From Nocardia xishanensis NBRC 101358 (GTDB lineage Bacteria > Actinomycetota > Actinomycetes > Mycobacteriales > Mycobacteriaceae), in assembly GCF_001613365.1 (NCBI RefSeq), contig NZ_BDCF01000049.1, positions 1-62,837 of the forward strand: a stretch of 62,837 nt of DNA. The letters are read 5' to 3'. Every line of letters starts with the position of its first letter. Position 1 is the stretch's first letter. Under the pieces are notes generated by a model that made no database searches, was not told the origin of the DNA, and worked only from the letters and a program-made list of their open reading frames with translations. The position numbers were made by a program, and so were the translations under genes. Positions 34,192-42,342 of this stretch are shown here, in pieces.

Positions 34192-36093
34192 ATGCCCGAA
34201 GTGACGGAGCCGACCGAGGTGATCGTCGGCGCGCAGCAGCGCGACGCGGCGATGTTGCCGTTCGCCGACGAGGCCGACCTGGCCGACGCGCAGCGCGGAT
34301 TCGTCGCCGCGCTCGAGCCCGGTGTGGTCACACAGGACGACGAATCCGTGGTGTGGGACAACGACTCCTACGGATTCCTGCGTGAGCCGTGCCCCGCTTC
34401 CGTTCATCCCAGCCTGTGGCGGCAGTCCGGGCTGGTCGCCGCCCAAGGACTGTACGAGGTGACCGACGGGATCTATCAGATCCGCGGCTTGGACCTGTCG
34501 AATATGACGCTGGTCGAAGGTGATCGGGGCGTCATCGTGATCGATCCGCTGATTTCCGCCGAAACCGCGGCCGCGGGTCTGCGACTGTATCGCGAGAACC
34601 GCGGCGAACGTCCGGTCACGGGGCTCATCTACACCCATTCGCACGTCGATCACTTCGGCGGCGCGTTCGGGGTGGCCGACCAGGAAGACGCCGCGGCAGG
34701 CCGGATTCCGGTCATCGCGCCCGCCGGATTCCTGGAACACGCGGTGTCCGAGAACATCTTCGCGGGTACCGCAATGGCACGCCGGGCGGCCTACATGTAC
34801 GGCGCCGTGCTACCGAGGGGCCCGCTCGGCCAGGTGGGCGCGGGACTCGGGCAGACCACCTCGCTCGGCACGGTCACCCTGATCGCGCCGACCGTGGACA
34901 TCACCGCCACCGGCCAGGAAATGACGGTCGACGGCGTGCGGATCGTCTTCCAGATCACGCCGGGCACCGAGGCGCCCGCGGAGATGAACTTCTACTTCCC
35001 CGATCGACGTGCGCTGTGCATGGCCGAGAACGCCACCCACACCCTGCACAACATCGTGACCCTGCGCGGCGCGCTGGTCCGCGATTCGCACGTGTGGGCC
35101 CGGTACCTGACCGAGGCCATCAACCTGTTCGCACGCCGGTCGGATGTCGTGTTCGCCTCGCACCACTGGCCGACCTGGGGCACCGAGCGCCTGGTGGAAT
35201 ATCTTGCGCTGCAACGTGACCTATACGGCTATCTGCACGATCAGACGTTGCGGATGCTGAACCAGGGCTACGTCGGCGCGGAGATCGCCGAGCAGCTGAC
35301 GCTGCCGCCCGCGATCGAGAACGCCTGGCACGCGCGCGGGTACTACGGTTCGGTCAACCACAACGTCAAGGCGATCTACCAGCGCTACCTCGGCTGGTTC
35401 GACGGCAATCCGGCCCACTTGTGGGAGCATCCGCCCGTCGAATCGGCCCGCCGCCACGTGGAATTCATGGGCGGCGCCGAGGAGGTGCTGCGCAAGGCGC
35501 GCGAGTCCTACGCCGAGGGCGACTTCCGCTGGGTCGCGCAGGTGGTCGACTACGTGGTCTTCGCCGAACCCGGCAACGAGGCGGCGAAGGACCTGCTCGC
35601 CGCGGCCTACGAGCAGCTCGGCTACGGCGCCGAGAACGCGACGTGGCGCAACTTCTACCTCAGCGGCGCCTACGAACTGCGCTACGGCTCGTTCGGCACC
35701 CCGACCAAGGTCGACTCGATGGCCATGCTGACCGCGCTGACCGTCGACCAGATCTTCGACGCCATGGCGCTGCGCGTCGACGGTCCGAAGGCATGGGACA
35801 TGCGGGTGATCACCGACTGGCACCTCACCGACGAAGGCCGCGTGTACCGGCTGGAGCTGCGCAACGGCAGGCTGACCCACTACGACCGGCCCGAGGGCGT
35901 CGCGCTGCCAGACGCGGACGCCGAATTCACCCTCACCAGGGCGACCATGATCCGAGTCCTGTTGCAGGGCCAGGACTTCGGGGTGGCCGCCGCCGCGGGC
36001 GACATCGCCATCGAGGGCGATCCGACCAAGCTCGCCGCCCTGGTCGGCGTGTTCGACGAGCCGGATCCGGATTTCGCCATCGTGACGCCCTGA
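34192..36093 (+). CDS. SdsA1-type alkyl sulfatase (MBL fold)
   Basis: A 633-residue alkylsulfatase with three domains: an MBL core, with LVEGDRGVIVIDPLISAETA, the metal motif THSHVDHFGG and ATHTLHNIVTLRG; a helical dimerisation domain (~residues 400-510), where AEGDFRWVAQVVDYVVFAEP is typical; and a C-terminal SCP2-like domain (~530-633) that binds the alkyl chain. Family members hydrolyse primary or secondary alkyl sulfates such as SDS. No signal peptide is apparent at the chosen start ATG 34192, which follows GGAGGAGG. Confidence 0.92.
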   Translation: MPEVTEPTEVIVGAQQRDAAMLPFADEADLADAQRGFVAALEPGVVTQDDESVVWDNDSYGFLREPCPASVHPSLWRQSGLVAAQGLYEVTDGIYQIRGLDLSNMTLVEGDRGVIVIDPLISAETAAAGLRLYRENRGERPVTGLIYTHSHVDHFGGAFGVADQEDAAAGRIPVIAPAGFLEHAVSENIFAGTAMARRAAYMYGAVLPRGPLGQVGAGLGQTTSLGTVTLIAPTVDITATGQEMTVDGVRIVFQITPGTEAPAEMNFYFPDRRALCMAENATHTLHNIVTLRGALVRDSHVWARYLTEAINLFARRSDVVFASHHWPTWGTERLVEYLALQRDLYGYLHDQTLRMLNQGYVGAEIAEQLTLPPAIENAWHARGYYGSVNHNVKAIYQRYLGWFDGNPAHLWEHPPVESARRHVEFMGGAEEVLRKARESYAEGDFRWVAQVVDYVVFAEPGNEAAKDLLAAAYEQLGYGAENATWRNFYLSGAYELRYGSFGTPTKVDSMAMLTALTVDQIFDAMALRVDGPKAWDMRVITDWHLTDEGRVYRLELRNGRLTHYDRPEGVALPDADAEFTLTRATMIRVLLQGQDFGVAAAAGDIAIEGDPTKLAALVGVFDEPDPDFAIVTP

Positions 36094-36203
36094 GTGGTCG
36101 CGGGCGGAAATCGCTCGACCGTGAGCGAGACCGAGTAGCCCGTCACGCGCCAGAGGATTTCGCTATTCTGGCTGCTGCCGGTCGATTCCAGGCGGTTCAT
36201 AGG

Positions 36204-36905
36204 ATGGGCGTGGCGGAGTTCGATTCACTCACCGAGAGCTTCCTCTCCGCGCTGCGCCGAGGCGGAGGCGATATCTCGGCCGCCTGCCGGGCCGCCGTGC
36301 AGGTGCTCCCGGTGCAGCGGGCCGCCATCATGATCGGCGAACGAGACGTGGGCGTGCAGCCCTGGTGTAGCAGCGACGAGATCGCCGCACGCGTCGAGGC
36401 GGTGCAGGCGACGGTCGGAGAGGGGCCCGCGGTGGACGCGGTGGCCACCGGCGTGCCGGTTTCCGTCATCGATCTGACCGAGAACTGCGGACGCTGGCCC
36501 GGTTTCGCCGCGGCGCTGGCTCGTGAACCGGTGTCCGGCGCGATGACGGCGATGCCGCTGCGGCTGGGTGCGGTGCGGTTCGGTGCGCTGGATCTGTACC
36601 GGGTGCAGCCCGGTCGCGTGGACGGGACGATGATCTCGGCCGGGCTGCACGTCGCCGACATCATCACCGCCCACGTGTCGGCTGGGTCCGATTGCGCCGA
36701 GCACGCGGGGGAGTGGTTGCGCCATCCGCTGACGAGCGCGTCGATTCACCAGGCCGCGGGCATGGTGATCGCCCAGCGCGGTGTCGGCGCCGCGGACGCG
36801 TACGCCACGCTGCGCACTTATGCGGTCCGCCAGGGCATTTCGCTTGCGGAGGCCGCTGAGCGGGTGCTCCGCAGGAGCGTCCGCTTCGACAACGGATCCC
36901 ACTGA
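36204..36905 (+). CDS. GAF-ANTAR regulator 1
   Basis: The 233-residue protein has an N-terminal GAF-like sensor (EGPAVDAVATGVPVSVIDLT; RWPGFAAAL) and a C-terminal ANTAR domain, IHQAAGMVIAQRGVGAADAY and TLRTYAVRQGISLAEAAERV. ANTAR proteins bind paired hexanucleotide-loop RNA hairpins and prevent termination. The -10-like TATTCT at 36164-36169 lies 35 bases upstream. It is convergent with a second GAF-ANTAR gene only four bases away. Confidence 0.85.
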   Translation: MGVAEFDSLTESFLSALRRGGGDISAACRAAVQVLPVQRAAIMIGERDVGVQPWCSSDEIAARVEAVQATVGEGPAVDAVATGVPVSVIDLTENCGRWPGFAAALAREPVSGAMTAMPLRLGAVRFGALDLYRVQPGRVDGTMISAGLHVADIITAHVSAGSDCAEHAGEWLRHPLTSASIHQAAGMVIAQRGVGAADAYATLRTYAVRQGISLAEAAERVLRRSVRFDNGSH

Positions 36906-36909
36906 ACCG

Positions 36910-37638
36910 CTACGCGCGGTGTTCGACGGGTGTAGCCAGCACTACCCCAGCGTCGATGCTGCCCGTCACCAAGGCGCCCGCCAGTTCGGCCATCCGCAGC
37001 CCGCAGCGCCGCGCGTGAGCGCGCAGCCGCCCGAACGCCTCGGTCATGTCCAGGTCACCGCGCTCGGCGAGCACGCCCTTCGCCTGCTCGATGACCACCC
37101 GATCGTGCAGCGCGACCGGCAATCTGGCCTGCATCGGCTCCACCCTCGGCCGCAGCACGTGCTGCGCGATGCCGATGGCGGCCAAGTCGGCCAGGATCTG
37201 CCCGGATCGCACGGCGGCCCGGTCGAGTGCGCCCGGCGCGGCGCCGAAGATGGTCAGGGCGCCGAGATTGTCCGTGCGCAGCCGCAGCGGCAGGGCATAG
37301 GTCGATCGGTAGCCGTGTTCGATTGCGTGCCTGGCGAACTCGGGCCAGACGAGGGTAGCGGCGGCGAGGTCGTCCACGATCGCGGGGCTGCTGGTGCGAT
37401 AGGCCTGCCTCGAGGGCCCGTCGATCGTTTCGACGAGCAATCGCGCTCGCTCGTCGGTGGCGGCGAGCACCCGTAGCTCGCCACGATGATCGCCGAGGAA
37501 CAGGCCGGCCTCGGCGCCGCCGGTCAGTTCGGTACACGCGTCGACCAATTGCTGGGATAGCTCTACCACATCGAAATCGCTCGTCATCGTGCCGACTGAC
37601 CGTACGAGCACGTCCAGCAGCGGCGCGGGTGCTCCCAT
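36910..37638 (-). CDS. GAF-ANTAR regulator 2
   Basis: The 242-residue protein begins MGAPAPLLDVLVRSVGTMTS, has a GAF domain (AEAGLFLGDHRGELRVLAAT to LGALTIFGAAPGALDRAAV) and an ANTAR domain VIEQAKGVLAERGDLDMTEA followed by FGRLRAHARRCGLRMAELAG. ATG 37638 fits because upstream residues look non-coding. Its promoter region faces that of regulator 3. Confidence 0.87.
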   Translation of the reverse strand: MGAPAPLLDVLVRSVGTMTSDFDVVELSQQLVDACTELTGGAEAGLFLGDHRGELRVLAATDERARLLVETIDGPSRQAYRTSSPAIVDDLAAATLVWPEFARHAIEHGYRSTYALPLRLRTDNLGALTIFGAAPGALDRAAVRSGQILADLAAIGIAQHVLRPRVEPMQARLPVALHDRVVIEQAKGVLAERGDLDMTEAFGRLRAHARRCGLRMAELAGALVTGSIDAGVVLATPVEHRA

Positions 37639-37880
37639 GGCGGTCTCCCTGAGTGATCGCAGTGACGGCTGAGTCAAGCGGAAGTGGAGCCTCGCCTTAC
37701 ATGTTTGCACTCGAATAGCGTTCGTGTCGACCGCACTTGCGGAGTCACGCACCGAATCGCCAGGGCTAACGAGTGTTTCGGCGAGTCGTCCACCGTCCAT
37801 ACCATGGAGTGTCGGGCAGGTGCGGTGCGGTAACTCAGAGGTGGGCGCGCGGCGTTCGCCGGCAACAGGGGTGGTTCGGT

Positions 37881-38582
37881 ATGTCTGACAGTGATCAGCT
37901 GGTCACGGCCTTGTCCGGTCTCGTCGGGCTGCTGCCCGAACCCGGCGACCTCATCGAGCCGCTACACCGGGTGATCGACAGCGCCACCGACGCACTCGAC
38001 GTGGCGGGCTGCGCGGTGCTGCTCGTGGCCGACGGACACTCCGGCGTCGTCACCGCCACCGGCGCGGCGCTGGCGGAAGTCGCGCTCAGCCAGCGCAGCA
38101 GCGAGCGCGGACCGGCGCTGGACGCGCTGCGCCACGGCGAACCGGTCGCCGTCGCCGACGTACGCGAGCGACACGCCGCCTGGCCCGAGTACACGAGCGT
38201 CGCGGTGCGCCACGGTGTTCGCGCCGTTGCGGAGATCCCGATGCGGTCCGGCGCGACGACGGTGGGCGCGCTGAGCCTGTACGCCTATCACCCGCGCGAA
38301 TGGACCGAACCCGAACTGTCTGTCGGCGCATTGCTGGCGGGTATGGCCGCCGGGCACATTCTCACCGCCGAGCGGCTGCGCGCCCAGCAGCGGCTGACCG
38401 AACAGCTGCAGCACGCGCTGGACTCGCGGGTGCTGGTCGAGCAGGCGAAAGGCGTGCTCGCCAACGCGCGCAACACGACGCCACAGGCCGCCTACGAGCT
38501 GATCCGGGCGCACGCCCGCCGCCATCGGTTGAGCGTGCACGCGGTCGCGGGCGGCATCGTCGAACTCGGTCTGCGGATCTGA
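37881..38582 (+). CDS. GAF-ANTAR regulator 3
   Basis: The 233-residue protein begins MSDSDQLVTALSGLVGLLPE, has a GAF domain (AGCAVLLVADGHSGVVTATG; VADVRERHAAWPEYTSVAVR) and an ANTAR domain LVEQAKGVLANARNTTPQAA, then YELIRAHARRHRLSVHAVAG. It is closely similar in layout to regulator 2, suggesting a local duplication. 242 bases separate their starts. Confidence 0.87.
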   Translation: MSDSDQLVTALSGLVGLLPEPGDLIEPLHRVIDSATDALDVAGCAVLLVADGHSGVVTATGAALAEVALSQRSSERGPALDALRHGEPVAVADVRERHAAWPEYTSVAVRHGVRAVAEIPMRSGATTVGALSLYAYHPREWTEPELSVGALLAGMAAGHILTAERLRAQQRLTEQLQHALDSRVLVEQAKGVLANARNTTPQAAYELIRAHARRHRLSVHAVAGGIVELGLRI

Positions 38583-38776
38583 GCCGAGCTCGGCCACCTC
38601 CGATTGGACGTGCCGGGCGCGCCCGAAGCGGCGGCGCGGTCCAGGACCGACCGGTAGTCTGGCCACTGGCGGATGTCCGAAACCCATGCCCCCGGAACGG
38701 AATCCGCGGTAGACGCCACCGTCCGTGTCCTCGACGGGTGGTCCATTCGTCAGCGTCCGCTGCCATCGGGGGCATC

Positions 38777-39376
38777 ATGGTTTCGCCAGCTCTGTCTGCT
38801 CGCACGTCAACCCACCATCGGATTCCGGACACCATCGCCAACGCCGAGTTGGTGCGCCGGATCGGCGTCGGTGATCGCGACGCCTACGCACTGCTCTATG
38901 CCAGAACGCGCCCGCTCGTCTTCGGGCGGGTGCTCGCGATCGTGCGCGATCCCGACTACGCCGAGGAGACCTGTCACGACGTTTACCTCCAGGTCTGGCG
39001 CAGCGCAGCGGGTTTCGACGAGCGGCGCGGCTCGGTCACCACGTGGTTGTGGACGCTCGCGCACCGGCAGGCGGTGGACCGGGTGCGCCGGGAATGCGCC
39101 GCTACCGACCGCGATCAAGCTTGGGCCGCAGGCGATTACGGGCGGCCCGCCGATCATGTCGCGGACGAGGTGCTGCGCCGTCACGAATACCGCTGCGTGC
39201 GAACAGGACTGGCCGCCCTGACGCCACTGCAACGGGAATCGCTCTTGCTCGCCTATTATCACGACCTCACCTACCCGCAGGTCGCCGAGCGTCTCGGCGT
39301 CGGCCTCCCCGCCGTCAAATCCCGCATTCGTTCGGGACTGGCCCAGTTGGCGTCCACGCTCGCGGCCGCGGTCTGA
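38777..39376 (+). CDS. ECF sigma factor (SigK-like group)
   Basis: The 199-residue protein has sigma region 2 (LVRRIGVGDRDAYALLYART; DPDYAEETCHDVYLQVWR; RGSVTTWLWTLAHRQAVDRV) and region 4 (LTPLQRESLLLAYYHDLTYP; QVAERLGVGLPAVKSRIRSG). This pattern resembles SigK/ECF19 factors, which usually have an adjacent membrane anti-sigma gene; none is present here. TAGTCT at 38655-38660 may be a -10 with a long leader. ATG 38777 is the best start seen. Confidence 0.85.
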   Translation: MVSPALSARTSTHHRIPDTIANAELVRRIGVGDRDAYALLYARTRPLVFGRVLAIVRDPDYAEETCHDVYLQVWRSAAGFDERRGSVTTWLWTLAHRQAVDRVRRECAATDRDQAWAAGDYGRPADHVADEVLRRHEYRCVRTGLAALTPLQRESLLLAYYHDLTYPQVAERLGVGLPAVKSRIRSGLAQLASTLAAAV

Positions 39377-39401
39377 GCTCGGGTCCCTGTTCGCGCGCGG
39401 C

Positions 39402-39920
39402 CTAAGCCCGGGTGGGCAGGGTAGCGAGGTACCGGCCCGCGATGACGCGTTGCAGGAGCCGAACCAGCGGGCCGCCCACCGCGGTGTACCAGGTCGCGGG
39501 TGTGGAGAAGGCCGTGACGACGCCGTGGACCGAGTCGTCGGCGGGGTCGTACTCGACCGAGAACAGTTCCTCGCCGACCTCGGGGTGTCCGGGCAGCGTG
39601 CCGTAGGCGAAACCGCGCCGGTTCTCGTCGTCGAACACGTACACCACGCGGCAGGGCGCGACGATGGCGAGCGGGCCGATCCCGAGTCGCACGGTGAGCA
39701 GGGTGCCCGGTTCGGCGGTCGGCGTGCTCGCCCTATCGAAGATGCCGACGCCTTTCTGCATCCGATAGGCGAGGATCTCCGCGCCCGCCCGCTCGAACAG
39801 GTCTCTGCCGTTGCCGAGGCGGCGTTGCAACCGGAAGTGGTAGTAGCCATCCGGGAGTTCGCCCTTGGTGGCGCCGATCTCGCGGTAGGTGAACCAGGGA
39901 CCGTCGAGCGCATTCTCCAT
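39402..39920 (-). CDS. DUF1990 family protein
   Basis: The 172-residue protein MENALDGPWFTYREIGATKG has the DUF1990 features: GYYHFRLQRRLGNGRDLFER, AEILAYRMQKGVGIFDR, CRVVYVFDDENRRGFAYGTL and PGHPEVGEELFSVEYDP. Function unknown; the fold may bind a small hydrophobic ligand. It is convergent with the sigma factor gene, 25 bases away. Confidence 0.88.
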   Translation of the reverse strand: MENALDGPWFTYREIGATKGELPDGYYHFRLQRRLGNGRDLFERAGAEILAYRMQKGVGIFDRASTPTAEPGTLLTVRLGIGPLAIVAPCRVVYVFDDENRRGFAYGTLPGHPEVGEELFSVEYDPADDSVHGVVTAFSTPATWYTAVGGPLVRLLQRVIAGRYLATLPTRA

Positions 39921-40092
39921 CTCTCGATCATCGTCCGGTTGCCTGCGGTTCGGAAGGTGATCAACGCGACGGGTGCTCCCGCGCGTCGACAAGATGCACC
40001 GTCTGCGCTCCTACTCGGCGACTCCGACACCGCTCGCGGCAACGCCTCGACCCGGACGCGATCGGCGGTGCCTCGCGATCGCGCCGGACCTC

Positions 40093-40626
40093 TCACGCGA
40101 TGGGGCCCACCGGTTCGAGGCGCAGTGGTGCGACGTGCAGCAATCCGAGTGGATCGAGGTATTCGAACCGTCCGCGCCGTCCAGCCTCTCGACGCAGACC
40201 CCAGTGCAAACACGCGGAAGCCGCGCATTCCGGATGCCCTTCCTCCAGCGTCCCGATCGGAGTACCCCGCGCGACGCGCGCGCCGACCGAGACCCGTGCG
40301 CGAACCGGTTCGTATGTCGTCCGCAATCCACCCGGATGCTCGATCGACACGACGGGCTTGTCCGCCACCTCCCCGGCGAACACCACGATTCCGGCTCCCG
40401 CCGCCAGCACCCTCTGACCTGGCGACCCCGCCAGATCGACACCGCGATGCCCGGGCAGCCAGTTCTGCGCAGGCCGCTCGAACCGCCGCTCCACCATGGG
40501 CCGAGGCCGCAGCGGCCACCCGAACTCCCCGCCCGGCGCTGCCGCCGCCGTCGCGGTCGAGGCCGCGAGAAACGCCGCGGCGACCGCGAAAAGCACCGGT
40601 CTCCACACGAACAAGGCCACTTTCAT
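40093..40626 (-). CDS. Secreted M23-family (LytM-like) peptidase
   Basis: A 177-residue protein with a signal peptide (hydrophobic LFAVAAAFLAASTATAAAA, predicted cleavage near residue 30) and a compact LytM domain: WLPGHRGVDLAGSPGQRVLA with His60 and Asp64, then ASACLHWGLRREA with His141. The usual first His of the HxH pair is Cys in this group, so three metal ligands remain visible. M. tuberculosis has a similar protein (Rv2891) beside rpsB. It probably cleaves or binds peptidoglycan. It follows the repeat protein by 15 bases. Confidence 0.85.
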   Translation of the reverse strand: MKVALFVWRPVLFAVAAAFLAASTATAAAAPGGEFGWPLRPRPMVERRFERPAQNWLPGHRGVDLAGSPGQRVLAAGAGIVVFAGEVADKPVVSIEHPGGLRTTYEPVRARVSVGARVARGTPIGTLEEGHPECAASACLHWGLRREAGRRGRFEYLDPLGLLHVAPLRLEPVGPIA

Positions 40627-40641
40627 TTTTCGGCGCTCGGG

Positions 40642-41034
40642 TCACGACCGCTGCCGCCACGCCGAATCGGCCGGGCCACTCGGGAGGCCCGAACCGCCCG
40701 GCACGATCGACAACCGCGTGTCCGGCACTCGCGGCGGTATAAGCGGGAGTTGGAACAGCGGCAGTTCCGGCGCTCGGTGCGACGGGCATGCCGAACCCGA
40801 ACAGGCCACATCGGGACCGGACGGAAACCGCGTGTCCGGTGTGGGCAGCGGCATCGGGGCCAGCCGGAAAAGCGGCAGTTCTCGCGCTCGAAACGGCAGG
40901 CACGCCGACCCGGAGCAGCCCGGATCGGCGCCACGGACCGGCCGTGCCTGCGCCGTCACAGGTCGCGCGCCCGCCAGCGTCAGCACGAACATCAACGGGA
41001 GAATCACGGTGATCGAGAGGGAAAGTCGGTGCAT
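40642..41034 (-). CDS. Secreted protein with two CSGSAC repeats, unrecognised
   Basis: The 130-residue protein has a signal peptide (MHRLSLSITVILPLMFVLTL, cleavage near AQA at ~30). Two ~30-residue units follow, at 40-69 and 78-107. Each begins CSGSAC, continues with an RAxELPLFxL segment and ends PDTR. Identity between units is high at the ends. The two Cys in each unit could form a small disulfide loop. It probably shares a transcript with the M23 peptidase 15 bases downstream. I know of no family. The opposite-strand frames look like shadows. Confidence 0.65.
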   Translation of the reverse strand: MHRLSLSITVILPLMFVLTLAGARPVTAQARPVRGADPGCSGSACLPFRARELPLFRLAPMPLPTPDTRFPSGPDVACSGSACPSHRAPELPLFQLPLIPPRVPDTRLSIVPGGSGLPSGPADSAWRQRS

Positions 41035-41154
41035 GGGTTCGACCTTCGCCGGTCGAGGCGCCCTCGCGACATCCCCGATCCGGCGTGTGTGGACAACGTC
41101 GGCTCCTGTGGAAATCGCGCGTTTCGCCTGGTTGTGGCGTCGTGACCAGGGGAT

Positions 41155-41184
41155 TTAGGTCAGGGAGGCACCTGGTCGTAGACT
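41155..41184 (+). promoter_or_regulatory. rpsB: Possible rpsB promoter
   Basis: TAGACT (41179-41184) is a good -10. An upstream TTAGGT at about 41155-41160 would be a weak -35 with an 18-base spacer. It would start a leader of nearly 240 bases, the longest in the window for a ribosomal gene. The divergent region 41035-41429 holds no gene. Confidence 0.4.
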
Positions 41185-41313
41185 GATCGAGCGGTCTGTG
41201 CCCGGCACGGACCGACTTCGCGCGCCACCCGTGCTTGTTCGCAACGGCGCCGTTCGAACCTCAGCTCCCGAATTCCGAGAGTGCTCGTTCGCGGCAGTGC
41301 CAGTGAGAACAGG

Positions 41314-41361
41314 GAATCGTCGGCTGGTCCCGATCGGTGATCCGACCGGGTCCGACGATTC
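41314..41361 (+). promoter_or_regulatory. Stem-loop 1 in the rpsB leader
   Basis: GAATCGTCGG (41314-41323) and CCGACGATTC (41352-41361) are exact complements, and the enclosed sequence pairs further (CGATCGG-TGAT-CCGACCGGG with mismatches). A transcript would fold into a long hairpin about 70 bases before the start codon. It could be an autoregulatory binding site for S2 or another factor; that is inference. Confidence 0.55.
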
Positions 41362-41373
41362 GGCGGCGCCAGG

Positions 41374-41396
41374 GCAGCGGGTCGCCGACCCACTGC
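41374..41396 (+). promoter_or_regulatory. Stem-loop 2 in the rpsB leader
   Basis: GCAG-C-GGGTC (41374-41383), a GCC loop and GACCC-A-CTGC (41387-41396) form a compact hairpin with one mismatched pair, 34 bases before the rpsB ATG. Confidence 0.5.
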
Positions 41397-41429
41397 GTCA
41401 ACCGGCAACGAAAGAGAGATACGGGAGCC

Positions 41430-42245
41430 ATGGCTGTCGTAACCATGAAGCAGCTGCTCGACAGCGGCGCGCACTTCGGACACCAGACCCGGCGCTGGAA
41501 CCCGAAGATGAAGCGGTTCATCTTCACCGACCGCAACGGCATCTACATCATCGACCTGCAGCAGACGCTGACCTACATCGACAAGGCCTACGAGTTCGTC
41601 AAGGAGACCGTCGCCCACGGTGGCACCGTTCTCTTCGTCGGCACCAAGAAGCAGGCCCAGGAGTCGATCGCGGCCGAGGCGACTCGCGTCGGGATGCCCT
41701 ACGTGAACCAGCGTTGGCTGGGCGGCATGCTCACCAACTTCTCCACCGTGCACAAGCGCCTGCAGCGCCTCAAGGAGCTCGAGGCCATGGAGCAGACGGG
41801 TGGCTTCGAGGGTCGCACCAAGAAGGAAATCCTCATGCTCACGCGTGAGATGAACAAGCTGGAGCGGACCCTCGGCGGTATCCGCGACATGCAGAAGGTG
41901 CCCTCGGCCATCTGGGTCGTCGACACCAACAAGGAGCACATCGCCGTCGGCGAGGCGCGCAAGCTGAACATCCCGGTCATCGCGATCCTGGACACCAACT
42001 GCGACCCCGACCTGGTCGACTACCCGATCCCGGGTAACGACGACGCGATCCGCTCCGCCGCGCTGCTGACCAAGGTCGTCGCCTCCGCGGTGGCCGAGGG
42101 CGTGCAGGCGCGGGCCGGTCTGGCCTCCGGCGACGACAAGCCGGAAGCGGGCGCGGGCGAGCCGCTCGCCGAGTGGGAGCAGGAGCTGCTGGCGCAGGCC
42201 GCGCCGGGCGCCGAGTCCTCCGCCGAGACCCCGGCCGAGGCCTGA
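41430..42245 (+). CDS. rpsB: 30S ribosomal protein S2 (uS2)
   Basis: The 271-residue protein begins MAVVTMKQLLDSGAHFGHQT, with RRWNPKMKRFIFTDRNGIYI, VNQRWLGGMLTNFSTVHKRL, EKLERTLGGI-like NKLERTLGGIRDMQ and PVIAILDTNCDPDLVDYPIP, all diagnostic of uS2. The last ~40 residues are an Ala/Glu-rich actinobacterial tail. ATG 41430 follows GAGAGATACGGGAG. Confidence 0.97.
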   Translation: MAVVTMKQLLDSGAHFGHQTRRWNPKMKRFIFTDRNGIYIIDLQQTLTYIDKAYEFVKETVAHGGTVLFVGTKKQAQESIAAEATRVGMPYVNQRWLGGMLTNFSTVHKRLQRLKELEAMEQTGGFEGRTKKEILMLTREMNKLERTLGGIRDMQKVPSAIWVVDTNKEHIAVGEARKLNIPVIAILDTNCDPDLVDYPIPGNDDAIRSAALLTKVVASAVAEGVQARAGLASGDDKPEAGAGEPLAEWEQELLAQAAPGAESSAETPAEA

Positions 42246-42264
42246 GGCTCGTAACCCGCTGTTT

Positions 42265-42304
42265 CAGCGGTGATCACCACGGAGTGCCATGGTGATCACC
42301 GCTG
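42265..42304 (+). terminator. Perfect 15-bp hairpin between rpsB and tsf
   Basis: CAGCGGTGATCACCA (42265-42279) and its exact complement (42290-42304) flank a 10-base loop. It begins 20 bases after the rpsB stop and ends 20 bases before the tsf ribosome-binding site. There is no T tract. It could be a terminator, an attenuator lowering tsf relative to rpsB, or an RNA processing site. Confidence 0.75.
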
Positions 42305-42342
42305 CCCAGTAACTGAACTTCTCCAAAGGAGGCTCGCCACCG

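Noticed and set aside
40496..41158. Plus-strand frames opposite the secreted repeat protein
   Set aside because: They lack a signal peptide, start and ribosome-binding site, and their repeats mirror those on the minus strand, where the signal peptide and two ordered units make sense.
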